Source: Dokdonella sp.
GTDB lineage: Bacteria > Pseudomonadota > Gammaproteobacteria > Xanthomonadales > Rhodanobacteraceae
Length of the DNA stretch: 42,328 bases
Assembly: GCA_023228465.1 (NCBI GenBank)
Contig: JALOBC010000022.1
Location: forward strand, 1 to 42,328
Reading direction: 5' to 3'
Shown: positions 28,708 to 39,413 of the stretch, one piece after another
How positions within the stretch are numbered: position 1 is the stretch's first letter
How the letters are laid out: the number at the start of each line of letters is the position of its first letter
The notes under the pieces: model-generated
The model's database searches: none
What the model saw: only the letters and a program-made list of their open reading frames with translations
What the model was told of the DNA's origin: nothing
Made by a program: the position numbers and the translations under genes

Positions 28708-31011
28708 TCACCCGGTCGCCTCGAAATTGCGATACAGCTCGGCTTCCTGGTCGAAGTGCAGATCGAGGACCACATCGAGGCGGTGCAGCACGCCATGGAT
28801 CTCGCGCAGCGTGGGCGCCGATGCCGCCTCCTTGTCGGCCCTGTCTCCGGTCATGCGTTCGAGCAGCCGCACCAGGCGGAAGATTTCACGGTGGGTCTGG
28901 CTCAGCGCCGCCAGCGGATCGTCGCCGCCCAGCTGCGCGCTGAGCTGCGGATAGAGCTCCGCCTCATCGCTTTTTTCGTGTGGCACCAGGTGTTGGCGCA
29001 AGCGCGCGATCAGCGACGTCAGCTCGGCCAGTGCCGCGTCCTCCGGGAGTCGATGCAGGCCTTGCGCCAGCTCATGGGTGCTTGCCAGCAGCGGCGCCAG
29101 CGCCGCGTGGTCGCGTTCGATTTCCGCGAGCATCTGCGCGCTGAGCGAAGGCGGCGGCACGGCAGCACGCCCGGCGCCGAGCGCCCGCAGCGCGTTGGCA
29201 ATGACCGCCACGTCGATGAATTCCTGGAGGACCGCGCCGGCCAGCGGCGGCAGGTATCCCAGCGCGGCCGCGAGCATCGCCAGCAGCGACAGGCCCATGC
29301 CGACGACGATGCTCTGCATGGCGATGTCGCGCGTACGGTGCGCAATCCGCACCGCCTCGGCCACGCGATCCAGGCGATCGGTCAACAACACCACGCCGGC
29401 GGTATCGCTGGCGACGGTGGCGCCGCGCGCGCCGATGGCGATGCCGACGCCGGCGGCCGCCAGCGCCGGCGCATCGTTGATGCCGTCACCGACCATGATC
29501 GTGGCGCCCTGCGCGGCCGCGCGCTCGAGCACCGCCAGCTTGTCAGGCGGATGCAGCCCTGCGTGCACCTCGTCGGCACCGATCGCCGTGGCGACGGCCG
29601 CCGCCGGTTCCTGTCGATCGCCGGTGACCACCACGATGCGGCGGATGCCCGCCTGGCGCAACTTGCGCACCGCGCGGGGCGCGTCCCGGCGCAGCCGGTC
29701 GGCAAAGCTCAAGGCGCCGGCCATGACGCCGTCGATCACGACGAAGCTGCCGGTGGCATCGTCATAGTCCATCTGCCGCAGGAAGCGCGGCGCCCACGCC
29801 GCCGGTTGGCCGATGCCGGCCGCGTAGTCGTAACTGCCGAGGGCGACGTGCCGACCGTCCACTTCGCCGCGCAGGCCGGCGCCGGCTTCCTCGCGGACCT
29901 GGCCGGGCGAGCTGAGCGGCAGCTCGCGCTCGCCGGCGATGCGCACGATGTTCTGCGAGGCAACGTGTGCGGAGGCCTGCGCCAGCGACGCGGCGCTGCG
30001 CAGCAGTTCGTTTTCGTCCAGGGCGCCGCCGGTCTCCACGGCCAGCAGGTGCATGTCGCCGGTCGTCAGCGTGCCGGTCTTGTCGAAAAACAGCACGCGC
30101 GCCCGCGCCAGCGCTTCGAGCACGGCGCCGCCCTTGACCAGGATGCCGCGGCGGGCGGAGCGCGAGAGGCCGCCGAAGAACGCGACCGGCGCCGCCAGGA
30201 TCAGCGGGCAGGGCGTTGCGACCACCAGCACGGCGAGCGCGCGTATGGGATCGCCGCTGAAGAGCCACGCCGCGCCCGCGATCGCCAGCGTCAGCGGTAT
30301 GAACAGCAGTGCAAAGCGGTCGGCCAGGCGCGTCAGGGGCGCGCGCGCGCGTTGCGCTTCCTCGACCAGGCGCACGATGCCCGCATAGGTACTCTGCGCC
30401 GCCGGGTGGGACGCGCGCATGTCGAACGGCGTCCCCGCGTTCACGCTGCCGCTCTGGATGCGCGCACCGGGCAGGTGCCGGACCGGCAGGGATTCGCCGG
30501 TCAGCGACGACTCGTCCAGCACTGCCACCTGCGCGACCACGTCCCCGTCCACCGGGACCAGCTCGCCCGAGCGCACCAGCAGCCGGTCACCGACAGCGAT
30601 CGTCGCAACCGGCACCTGTTCGAGCTGTTCGCCGTCGTAGCGCCACGCCACCGCGGGTGCGCGCTGGACGAGCTTGCTGATTTCCCGTTGCGCCCGCCGC
30701 GAGGCATAGGCTTCCAGCGCCTGGCCGCTGGCCAGCATCACCGCGATGACCGCGGCCACCAGGGACTGCGCCAGCAGCAATGCGCCGACGATCGCCAGCA
30801 GGGCGATGAGGTCCACGCCAACATCGCGTCGCCAGGCGCGGATCGTGCTTTCCACGAGGAGCACCGCGGCCATGACCAGCGCGCCGGCCGTCCAGCTCCA
30901 GTGCGCCGCCTGCGGGTGCCCGGTCCAGTGCAATGCGGCGCCGGCGACCAACGCCAGCACGCTGACGCCCAGCAAGCTCCCGTCCAGCCACCAGCGCGCG
31001 TTGAACTTCAT
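28708..31011 (-). CDS. P1B-5-type metal ATPase with C-terminal hemerythrin domain
   Basis: A 767-residue P-type ATPase. The actuator motif SLTGES, membrane motif ATPCPLILAAPVAFFGG (about residue 266), phosphorylation motif DKTGT (Asp near 311) and hinge GDGINDAPAL are all present. There is no N-terminal CxxC metal-binding domain. From about residue 630 a hemerythrin-like domain is fused: IERDHAAL, LVPHEKSDEAELYP, SQTHREIF and LDLHFDQEAELY supply the His and carboxylate ligands of a di-iron site. TPCPL plus a C-terminal hemerythrin domain defines the P1B-5 class, with nickel or iron as substrates reported for a rhizobial member (Nia). A di-iron sensor that gates export is an inference. Confidence 0.9.
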   Translation of the reverse strand: MKFNARWWLDGSLLGVSVLALVAGAALHWTGHPQAAHWSWTAGALVMAAVLLVESTIRAWRRDVGVDLIALLAIVGALLLAQSLVAAVIAVMLASGQALEAYASRRAQREISKLVQRAPAVAWRYDGEQLEQVPVATIAVGDRLLVRSGELVPVDGDVVAQVAVLDESSLTGESLPVRHLPGARIQSGSVNAGTPFDMRASHPAAQSTYAGIVRLVEEAQRARAPLTRLADRFALLFIPLTLAIAGAAWLFSGDPIRALAVLVVATPCPLILAAPVAFFGGLSRSARRGILVKGGAVLEALARARVLFFDKTGTLTTGDMHLLAVETGGALDENELLRSAASLAQASAHVASQNIVRIAGERELPLSSPGQVREEAGAGLRGEVDGRHVALGSYDYAAGIGQPAAWAPRFLRQMDYDDATGSFVVIDGVMAGALSFADRLRRDAPRAVRKLRQAGIRRIVVVTGDRQEPAAAVATAIGADEVHAGLHPPDKLAVLERAAAQGATIMVGDGINDAPALAAAGVGIAIGARGATVASDTAGVVLLTDRLDRVAEAVRIAHRTRDIAMQSIVVGMGLSLLAMLAAALGYLPPLAGAVLQEFIDVAVIANALRALGAGRAAVPPPSLSAQMLAEIERDHAALAPLLASTHELAQGLHRLPEDAALAELTSLIARLRQHLVPHEKSDEAELYPQLSAQLGGDDPLAALSQTHREIFRLVRLLERMTGDRADKEAASAPTLREIHGVLHRLDVVLDLHFDQEAELYRNFEATG

Positions 31012-31065
31012 CGTACCGACCCTTCCACCGATGGGTGGCTGGTCACCGCGCGACGGCGTGGTGCC

Positions 31066-31638
31066 CTATTCGAGTTCGAGGTGATAGACCACCGCAGCCG
31101 GATCGCGCGGGTCCAGGCGGCGCTCAAACCCCAGGCGCGCCGCAAGCTGATGGCTGCCATCGGAGCGTGTCGGAGCGAAGGCGCGCATGTGCCGGATGCC
31201 GCGCAATCGCGCCGCCTCGATCAGCAGGCGCATCAGCGTTGATCCGACACCCCGCTTTTGCCACTCGTCACTGACCGTGACCGAGCAGTCGCATTGGTCG
31301 TCCGTTGCGCCGAGATGAAAGTGTGCCGCGCCAATCTGGCGCTCGCGACCTTCTTCTGAAACCACCGCAATGAAGCCCGCCGCGGTCGCCGGGTCGAGGT
31401 CGGTCAGTTCGCGAGCCACCTGTGGACACGGCTCGCGAATCAGGCCGAGAAAGCGCAGCTCGCGCATTGCGGGCGAGAGACGGTTGAGAAATTCCAGCTC
31501 GAGCTCTGCATCCTGGCTGTCGATCGGCCGTATCGATACCGGTGTGCCGTCGTACAGCCGCGTGGTCCAGCCCATGGTTGGTGGTGCGCCGGCTTGTGGC
31601 GTCCGGCTCGCGCCTGGCAGTGCGTTTGCTTGCGACAT
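31066..31638 (-). CDS. GNAT-family N-acetyltransferase, copy 1
   Basis: A 190-residue acetyltransferase of the GNAT superfamily. The acetyl-CoA loop is in EWQKRGVGSTLMRLLIEAAR (RGVGST), preceded by the beta-4 strand CDCSVTVS. It begins with a TRLYDGTPVSIRPIDSQD module and keeps FLNRLSPAMRELRFLG, which resembles the acetyltransferase modules found near Pat-like protein acetyltransferases. ATG 31638 is preferred because ACGAGGA lies about 9 bases upstream; ATG 31647 adds three residues. It lies 54 bp before the metal-ATPase start in the same orientation, so the two may be co-transcribed. Substrate is unknown. Confidence 0.85.
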   Translation of the reverse strand: MSQANALPGASRTPQAGAPPTMGWTTRLYDGTPVSIRPIDSQDAELELEFLNRLSPAMRELRFLGLIREPCPQVARELTDLDPATAAGFIAVVSEEGRERQIGAAHFHLGATDDQCDCSVTVSDEWQKRGVGSTLMRLLIEAARLRGIRHMRAFAPTRSDGSHQLAARLGFERRLDPRDPAAVVYHLELE

Positions 31639-31878
31639 GACATTCATCCTCGTCAGTCGGGCCTTCTACGGTACCAGCGTGCCGGTAATGTTTCGTTGAC
31701 CGGTGTCAGTCGCGCGTGCCGGTTCGCCGCTACGGAGCCGCGCAGACGGCGTTCCGGCAGGGCGTCGGGAAGCGTACCCGGCGGGTGTCCCGTGGAAGGT
31801 TCGCTGCGGCCCGGTCACTGCAAGGGCCGCGCCCGGCACATCGGCAAAGCGCGCGGCAACCCTGCATTCGGCTTCCGG

Positions 31879-32415
31879 CTAGTGCAACTCCAGATCGTAG
31901 ATCACCGTCGCCGGGTCGTGTGGATCCAGGCGACGCTGGAATCCGAGGCGGATGGCGAGCTGATCGCCAGCACCCGAGGGAGCCTGAATGTATGCACGCA
32001 TATGCCGGATGCCGCGGGCTCTCGCGGCTTCGATCAGGCGTTGCATCAGCAGGGTGCCGACGCCGCGCTTGCGCCATTCGCCGCTGACCGTGAGCGAGGA
32101 GTCGCAGCTGTCGCCCCTGGCATTCACGTGAAATTGCGCGGCGCCGATCTGGCGATCGCGGCCTTTGTGCGACACCAGCGCGATGAAGCCCACCGCTTTG
32201 GTCGGGTCGAGATCGGTCAGCCTGCGTGCCACCTCGGGGCTTGGATCCTGGATCAGGCCGAGAAACCGCGCATTGCGGAATTCGGGCGACAGATGTTCGA
32301 GGAACTCGAGTTCGCGCTCGGCATCGTCACGGCTGATCGAGCGGATCAACACATCGGTGCCATCGTGGAGTTTCAGATTCCAGCCGGTACCTGCGGACGC
32401 GTGGGCTTTCGACAT
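31879..32415 (-). CDS. GNAT-family N-acetyltransferase, copy 2
   Basis: A 178-residue close relative of the protein encoded at 31066-31638, sharing LKLHDGTDVLIRSISRDDAE, FLEHLSP, a RRLTDLDPTKAVGFIALVS block and the CoA loop RKRGVGTLLMQRLIEAAR. A GGAGAA motif precedes ATG 32415 at good distance. The two proteins end alike (ATVIYDLELH and AVVYHLELE), so they are tandem duplicates that have diverged. The 240 bp between them carry no gene. Function unknown; these GNATs often acetylate proteins or small amines. Confidence 0.85.
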   Translation of the reverse strand: MSKAHASAGTGWNLKLHDGTDVLIRSISRDDAERELEFLEHLSPEFRNARFLGLIQDPSPEVARRLTDLDPTKAVGFIALVSHKGRDRQIGAAQFHVNARGDSCDSSLTVSGEWRKRGVGTLLMQRLIEAARARGIRHMRAYIQAPSGAGDQLAIRLGFQRRLDPHDPATVIYDLELH

Positions 32416-32642
32416 GGGGTTCTCCACGGAACGTGACTGTTGGGCGCGCGCTTGCGAGGGCAGCGGACGTTGATCACGGCCAGTGCAACTATACCCACCG
32501 CGGAGCACCGCCGCCATTCCACAGGCCGGTACGTCCGCGCGGGCGCAGTCGCGCGCTTCCTCCCGCATGCCCAGGACCGGACGACCAGAACGTCCCGGCG
32601 CGTTGCGGCATGGCGCGGTCGCCGGCGATCTTGCGGTGCGGG

Positions 32643-34061
32643 TCAGCCGAGCGCCCAGTCGATGGCCTTGCGGCACAGCGGCAGGTCGGGCTGGCCGCGC
32701 TGCTTGCCCAGGGCGCGACGCGCCGCCTGCAAGGCCGAGCGCAAGCCTTCCTCCACGGTCGGGTGGTAGAACGGCATCTGCAGCAGCGCGTCCACCGTCA
32801 GGCCCTGCTGGATCGACCAGGCGAGCAGGTGCAACAGGTGCTCGGCATCGGGCGCGACCACCTCGGCGCCGAGGATCCGTCCGTCTTCGGCATTGGCATA
32901 GACGTGCAGGTGTCCGGCATTGCGCCCGGCCATCGCGGCGCGGGCCTGGCGGGAGAAATCGCTGCTGCCGGTCACCACGCCGGACGCGGGCAGTTCGCGG
33001 TAGGCCAGCCCCACGCGACCGGCACCGGGCTCGGTGAACACGATGCCGAGCGGCACGCGCCGGGTCAGGCATTCGGCGTCCGGATGCAGCGCATGGTAGG
33101 CGGCGATGCGCCCCTCGTCGGCGGCTTCGTGCAGCAAGGGGCGCTGGCCGCCTACATCGCCGGCGATGTAGATCGGCAGCTCGCCAAGGCGCAGGGTCGC
33201 CGGATCGAAGACCGGCACGCCGCGGCGATCGAGTTCGACGCCAAGGGCTTCCAGGCCCAGGCCTTCGATGTTGGGCTGCCGCCCGAGTGCGGCGAGGACC
33301 CAGTCGACGACCACCAGCGTGTTGCCATCCTCCAGCGCCACCCCGGCCTCGTCCGCATGCACGCTGACGGTCGCGCCGGTGGTGATCGACATCTGCCTGC
33401 CGAGCGCATCGAGCAGGCTTGCATTGACCGCCGGATCGCTGAGCGAAGCGATCGTGCTGCCCTGGGTGAAGGCGTGCACCTCACAGCCGAGCTCGGCGAA
33501 GGCCTGGCCCAGCTCGACGCCGATCGGGCCCAGGCCAATCACCCCGACCCGGCGCCCGGGGTCGGCCAGGTCGAACACCTCGTCGGAGGTGACCAGCCGC
33601 TCGCCCAGTGCCCGCCAGTCCGCGGGCACCACCGGGCGCGTGCCGGTGGCGATGACCACCACATCGGCGTGGATGCGCGCGCCGTTGACTTCGATCGTTT
33701 GCGCATCGAGGAACCGCGGCGACCCACGGATGCTGCGCTCGCCGAGTGACTCGGCCAGCCGGATTGCCCCGGCGGTGAAGCGGTCGCGCAGTGTGCGCAC
33801 GTGCGCCATGACCGCCGCGAGGTCCGCTGTCGGCTCGGCGGCGCCGTCGATGCCGGCGTCGGCAAGCCAGCTACGCCGGGCATGCGCATGGGCGACTTCG
33901 AGCAACGCCTTCGACGGCATGCAGCCCACGCGCGCACAGGTCGTGCCGTACGGGCCGTCGTTGATCAGCAACACCTCGTCGGTGTAACGCTGAGCCTCGT
34001 TGAGGGCGGTCAGGCCGGCGGTGCCGGCCCCGAGGATCACGATGCGGGTTGTGCGTGTCAT
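32643..34061 (-). CDS. Dihydrolipoamide-dehydrogenase-like flavoprotein
   Basis: A 472-residue class I pyridine nucleotide-disulfide oxidoreductase. The FAD site is VILGAGTAGLTA near residue 10, the redox disulfide lies in TTCARVGCMPSK (about residues 41-52), the NAD(P) site is GVIGLGPIGVELG, the second FAD motif is YIAGDVGG, and the C-terminal catalytic FYHPTVEEGL holds the His-Glu dyad. The disulfide context differs from the usual GGTCxxxGCIPSK. It stands alone, with no 2-oxo-acid dehydrogenase genes, so it may serve a different disulfide substrate, for example a stress or metal-reduction role. The ATG at 34061 fits the family N-terminus. Confidence 0.88.
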   Translation of the reverse strand: MTRTTRIVILGAGTAGLTALNEAQRYTDEVLLINDGPYGTTCARVGCMPSKALLEVAHAHARRSWLADAGIDGAAEPTADLAAVMAHVRTLRDRFTAGAIRLAESLGERSIRGSPRFLDAQTIEVNGARIHADVVVIATGTRPVVPADWRALGERLVTSDEVFDLADPGRRVGVIGLGPIGVELGQAFAELGCEVHAFTQGSTIASLSDPAVNASLLDALGRQMSITTGATVSVHADEAGVALEDGNTLVVVDWVLAALGRQPNIEGLGLEALGVELDRRGVPVFDPATLRLGELPIYIAGDVGGQRPLLHEAADEGRIAAYHALHPDAECLTRRVPLGIVFTEPGAGRVGLAYRELPASGVVTGSSDFSRQARAAMAGRNAGHLHVYANAEDGRILGAEVVAPDAEHLLHLLAWSIQQGLTVDALLQMPFYHPTVEEGLRSALQAARRALGKQRGQPDLPLCRKAIDWALG

Positions 34062-34273
34062 GGCTGTTGTCCTTGAAGGATCGAGGCGCCCCGGTGTGAC
34101 TGGGCTGCCGCGTCGAGCCGCAAGTCAGCGCGCGTCGCGATGCCCGCCGGGTGATCTTCTGCCACCGGAGGGGCGCGCCGGAACTGTCGCTTCGCCATGC
34201 GATCGAGCGCGCGCTCGCAAGCCGCGGGCATCAGCGCCACGACACGCGCCTTGCGTGCCACTTCAATGACGTG

Positions 34274-34717
34274 TCATGGCTCCTCGCCGGATGGGTCCTC
34301 GGACGGCCCACCACCGGCGGCAGCCTTGCGGGCCATTGCGAGCCGGCGTTCCAGGCTGCGCCGCACCAGGCGCTCCGTCCCGGTAAGCGCACCATTGACG
34401 GCATCGTTCACGGACAAAGCCTGGCTCTCGAAGATCGCGGAGGGAAGCCCGCTCAGAACCACCTTGATGCGGCAGCTCTTGTCCACGCCCCCACGCGGGC
34501 CGTTCACATCGGAGACGCGGACACTGATGCGTTCGATGGAGGTCGCATATTTGCCGAGCTTCGTGCCAAGCTGCTGGCGAATCAGGTCGCGCGCGTCCCG
34601 GTCCAGGGTCACGCCGAATGCGGCGATGTGCGCAGGAACCTGCGCGGTTTGCGTGCGACCAGCGGCGCGCTTGGCGGCCTTGGGTACGCGGTCGGTCACG
34701 GGGGGCTGCCTTTTCAT
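34274..34717 (-). CDS. HPF/RaiA-family ribosome hibernation protein
   Basis: A 147-residue protein with the HPF/RaiA (S30AE) fold at about residues 28-125: VTLDRDARDLIRQQLGTKLG, IERISVRVSDVNG, CRIKVVLSG and AVNGALTGTERLVRRSLER. Such proteins bind the 30S decoding centre and stop idle ribosomes. The N-terminal 25 residues are Lys/Arg/Ala-rich and the C-terminal tail is Gly/Pro/Glu-rich; neither is part of the usual fold. The DVNGPRGGVDKSCR version is the one seen in stand-alone stress-locus copies rather than beside rpoN. AGGAGAAGG directly upstream supports the start. It is 92 bp from the baeRF gene, same strand. Confidence 0.85.
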   Translation of the reverse strand: MKRQPPVTDRVPKAAKRAAGRTQTAQVPAHIAAFGVTLDRDARDLIRQQLGTKLGKYATSIERISVRVSDVNGPRGGVDKSCRIKVVLSGLPSAIFESQALSVNDAVNGALTGTERLVRRSLERRLAMARKAAAGGGPSEDPSGEEP

Positions 34718-34809
34718 TCCTTCTCCTGTCGTGCGGGTGTCAGCCAGGGATCAGCGGGAATCAGCGTGCGCGGGCGCCGGGGCGGCGCGAGCGGTTTCCC
34801 GCCGGTTGC

Positions 34810-35955
34810 TCAGTAACGATAGATGGCCGACAGCCCGCTGTCGGTCGGCATGCGCTCGCTCGGCACCACCACCACTTCGCCGCCGGTCATGAGGACGCGC
34901 TCACCCAGATCATCGAGCAGGTCGTCCATGCGCGGATCGTCCAGCTGGCCCAACGTGATGGCACCGCTGGCCGGATCCATGCGGCCAGGCACCTTGCGCC
35001 CGGCATCCAGCAACAAGGTGTCGATGCGACCGGCGACCACGGCGCGAGCCGCATCCGACAGATCCGCGCTGGCCAGCTCGCGCGCCCGTGCTGCGTTGAA
35101 GCGGTCGATCAGCCCGGCCAGCCGCGCGAGATAGTGCGGCTGCATTTTCGCCCAGGCCGACTCGCGCAGCTCATCCAGCGTCAGGTTGTCCGGATGGACG
35201 TCGATCGCGGCGTCGAGCAGCTTCGGATTCCGGCTGACTTCGCGGAACTGGTGATGGTGTTCCGGCAGCGCTGCCAACAGCAACGGCAATCCGCTCGGGC
35301 GCGAATGCTGTTCCAGCACGCCCTGGTCGATGATGCGGAAGAACCGCTCGGTATCGGCACGCACGCCGTCCTGCTTCACGTCGCTGTCGCCGTGGCGCCC
35401 CATGCTGGCGTCGCGTATCGGCCCGTAGGTGCGGGTCGCGGGCTCGCGTTCGAAATCGCGTTCCAGCGCGTCGTCCAGCGTGTGCGGGACTTCCGCTGCC
35501 AGGCCGATCTCGTCGAGGTGATCGCGGTTGCCTTCGAACAGGCGCGCTGCATGGCGGCTCAGCCCCAGCACCTGGAAACGGTCGGCGGATTGCATGATGC
35601 GCATCAATGGCTTGGTGTGGAAACTGTCGGCGACGACCGCCAACTCGGGGACCGCGCGCTGCAACTTGTAGACGCGGAAAAAGTCCGGTGCAGCGAGCAC
35701 GGCCAGGCCATCGAACGTGTGGTTCCAGAAATCGTGGTTGTCGGCCAGCGCGTGCAACGGGCGCAGCAGCGGCTCGATTTCGCGATCCGGATAACCTTGC
35801 TGCAGCGATTGGGACAAGGTCCTGACCAGGTTGCGGAATCGGATCGGATCCTGAACGTTGTCGGGATGCCGGCGGTGGGTGGGCTGGTACAGGGAAAGGC
35901 AGGGCGCCGCGTGTCCGGTCAGGATGGCCTCCGGATAGTTCGCAAGTCGGTCCAT
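34810..35955 (-). CDS. Bacterial archaeo-eukaryotic release factor-like protein (baeRF family 3)
   Basis: A 381-residue protein resembling the baeRF3 domain family, bacterial homologs of the eRF1 middle and C-terminal domains. It opens with ANYPEAILTGHAAPCLSLYQ then PTHRR and DPIRFRNLV, has an LDGLAVLAAPDFFRVYKL-like strand (FDGLAVLA), a histidine-rich LPEHHHQFRE segment and the ending MTGGEVVVVPSERMPTDSG then AIYRY. baeRFs are proposed to act on stalled ribosomes or peptidyl-tRNA; no biochemical activity is known here. The ATG at 35955 fits the family N-terminus; an ATG at 36042 would add 29 residues. It shares orientation with the HPF gene and is divergent from ftsH. Confidence 0.85.
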   Translation of the reverse strand: MDRLANYPEAILTGHAAPCLSLYQPTHRRHPDNVQDPIRFRNLVRTLSQSLQQGYPDREIEPLLRPLHALADNHDFWNHTFDGLAVLAAPDFFRVYKLQRAVPELAVVADSFHTKPLMRIMQSADRFQVLGLSRHAARLFEGNRDHLDEIGLAAEVPHTLDDALERDFEREPATRTYGPIRDASMGRHGDSDVKQDGVRADTERFFRIIDQGVLEQHSRPSGLPLLLAALPEHHHQFREVSRNPKLLDAAIDVHPDNLTLDELRESAWAKMQPHYLARLAGLIDRFNAARARELASADLSDAARAVVAGRIDTLLLDAGRKVPGRMDPASGAITLGQLDDPRMDDLLDDLGERVLMTGGEVVVVPSERMPTDSGLSAIYRY

Positions 35956-36289
35956 GGTCTGAGTGCGCCTTGTTGGGGGGATTGAACCTGAGACATCCAG
36001 CCGCCGGGCACCGATTTCAAGCTCGACAGGCGGCTGTCTCACCTACGCTTCGTAGCCTACGCGAAGTGTGCTGCACTTACACCAGATGAATGGCGGCAAC
36101 GCCGCGCGCGGGCCGCTGTGTCCACCTGCACATGGCAGGCTGCGCTTGCCGCGCAGCAGTCCTGGCTTGCGGGTTCTGCAGCATGAACGCCTGTGGCGCA
36201 CCGCCCTGCCGGACCTTGCAGACCCGATATGATGCGAAGCTGCGCACGCGCACCACCGCAGCGCGTGACCGGGAAACACAACCAACGCC
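35956..36289. other. Divergent region between baeRF and ftsH genes
   Basis: This 334-bp stretch has no gene. It should hold promoters for both directions. Near 36043-36067 an imperfect hairpin (CTACGCTTCGTAG and then GCCTACGCGAAG) lies on the baeRF side. Confidence 0.4.
36229..36234 (+). promoter_or_regulatory. Possible -10 box for ftsH
   Basis: TATGAT, five of six bases of the sigma-70 consensus, lies 55 bases before the ftsH GTG. The overlapping CCCGATAT (36224-36231) matches the -10 box of sigma-32 promoters. Neither reading has a convincing -35 box at the right distance. Confidence 0.4.
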
Positions 36290-38158
<1,869 letters not shown>

Positions 38159-38282
38159 TCGAGGACGGGGCCTCACCAACCGGCCATGAAAGCGCTCAGG
38201 CGTGCGCATTCCGCAGCGAGTCTTCGAAGCACCCTGCGATCGCGGTGCACTTCAGCATCCAATTCAGTGCCCCGCGCATTGA

Positions 38283-39110
38283 TCACCCCACCGCAGCGGG
38301 TGGCTTGCCGGCATGGAACGCTTCAAGGACCGAGACGATCTCCTCGGCCGTGTCGACCACGGTAAACAGCCGGGCGTCCGCTGCAGCGATGAAGCCTTCG
38401 TCGACCAGGTAGGCAAAATCGATCAGGCGGTGCCAGAATTTCGCGCCGACCAGCACGATGGGCATGCGCGCGATCTTGCCGGTCTGTACCAGCGTCAGCA
38501 CCTCGAACAGTTCGTCGAGGGTGCCGTAGCCGCCGGGAAAAGTGACCAGCGCCCTGGCGCGCAGCAGGAAGTGCATCTTGCGCAGCGCAAAATAGTGAAA
38601 GCGGAAGGCGAGCTCGGGCGTGATGTACGGATTGGGTGCCTGCTCGTGCGGCAGGGTGATGTTCAAGCCGATCGATCGCGCACCGGCCTCGAAGGCGCCC
38701 CGGTTGGCGGCCTCCATGATGCCGGGACCGCCACCCGTGACGACGACGAAGTCGCAGCGACCTTCCTGCTGGAAGCGCGCCGAGACGATCTGCGCGAAGC
38801 GACGCGCCTCCTCGTACAGGCGTACCTGGGTGCGTGCACGAATGCCCTTCGCGGCATCTTCGCTGCCGGCCGCAACGTCGGCGGCAGCGAGGTCCTCGGG
38901 CGCCTGGATGCGTGCGCTGCCGAACACCACCACGGTCGAGCCGATGCCCTGGGCGCGCAACTCGTGTTCGGGCTTGAGCAGTTCCAGTTGCAGGCGCAGC
39001 GGGCGCAGGTCGTCGTGGGCCAGGAACTCGACATCCTCCTGCGCAAGTCGATAGGCAGACCCGGCGAGGATTGCCTGCTGCAGTCGTTCGCGCTGGTCAG
39101 GATCGATCAT
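38283..39110 (-). CDS. LOG-family (TIGR00730-type) nucleotide-binding protein
   Basis: A 275-residue protein of the LOG family, some members of which release cytokinins or act as nucleotide 5'-monophosphate phosphoribohydrolases and are often misnamed lysine decarboxylases. The two signatures are TGGGPGIMEAANRGAFEAG and PGGYGTLDELFEVLTL, with RKMHFLLRARALVTFPGG before the second. An N-terminal helical part of about 60 residues precedes the Rossmann fold. It has no partner gene for phytohormone synthesis here, so a nucleotide-recycling role is more likely. The ATG at 39110 fits the family, but no clear ribosome binding site is seen. It converges with ftsH. Confidence 0.85.
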   Translation of the reverse strand: MIDPDQRERLQQAILAGSAYRLAQEDVEFLAHDDLRPLRLQLELLKPEHELRAQGIGSTVVVFGSARIQAPEDLAAADVAAGSEDAAKGIRARTQVRLYEEARRFAQIVSARFQQEGRCDFVVVTGGGPGIMEAANRGAFEAGARSIGLNITLPHEQAPNPYITPELAFRFHYFALRKMHFLLRARALVTFPGGYGTLDELFEVLTLVQTGKIARMPIVLVGAKFWHRLIDFAYLVDEGFIAAADARLFTVVDTAEEIVSVLEAFHAGKPPAAVG

Positions 39111-39413
39111 GTCGGTATGCCGCTGTCGTGGTAGCGCCGTTGCGTGCCGGTGCCTGACGCGCCATGGGTCCAGCCGCCGCCGGCCTGGGTGGCGACGCTC
39201 GATGAAAGCCGCTGCGCCGCGCGCCACGCAACCGGGGCCTGGCGGGAAGAGCGCGCGGACGGAGTCTCACGGGTCGCCATACGGCGCGCGTGCCGACGGC
39301 AGGGGGGAGGGCCGCCATCGTCAACGCTCGCTGCGCCGCATGGCGGCCCCTGAAACCCCATCCGGTCGATGCTGCGCGGACGGTTCCTTTGTGCGGGCTG
39401 CTGTTGCTGTCGG
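39111..39413. other. Gene-free stretch between the LOG and NodT-type genes
   Basis: This 303-bp stretch lies upstream of the LOG gene and downstream of the leftward NodT-type gene. No coding sequence, terminator with a T-run or repeat was recognised. It is expected to carry the LOG promoter. Confidence 0.4.

Noticed and set aside
28648-31242. An 864-residue plus-strand open frame opposite the metal ATPase gene
   Set aside because: The ATPase-hemerythrin protein on the minus strand is unambiguous, and the plus-strand product is low-complexity Arg/Gln/His-rich sequence.
36216-36231. A full sigma-32 promoter before ftsH (CTTGCA near CCCGATAT)
   Set aside because: The CTTGCA is only two bases from the -10-like box, far short of the 13-17 bases needed, so only a possible -10 is reported.
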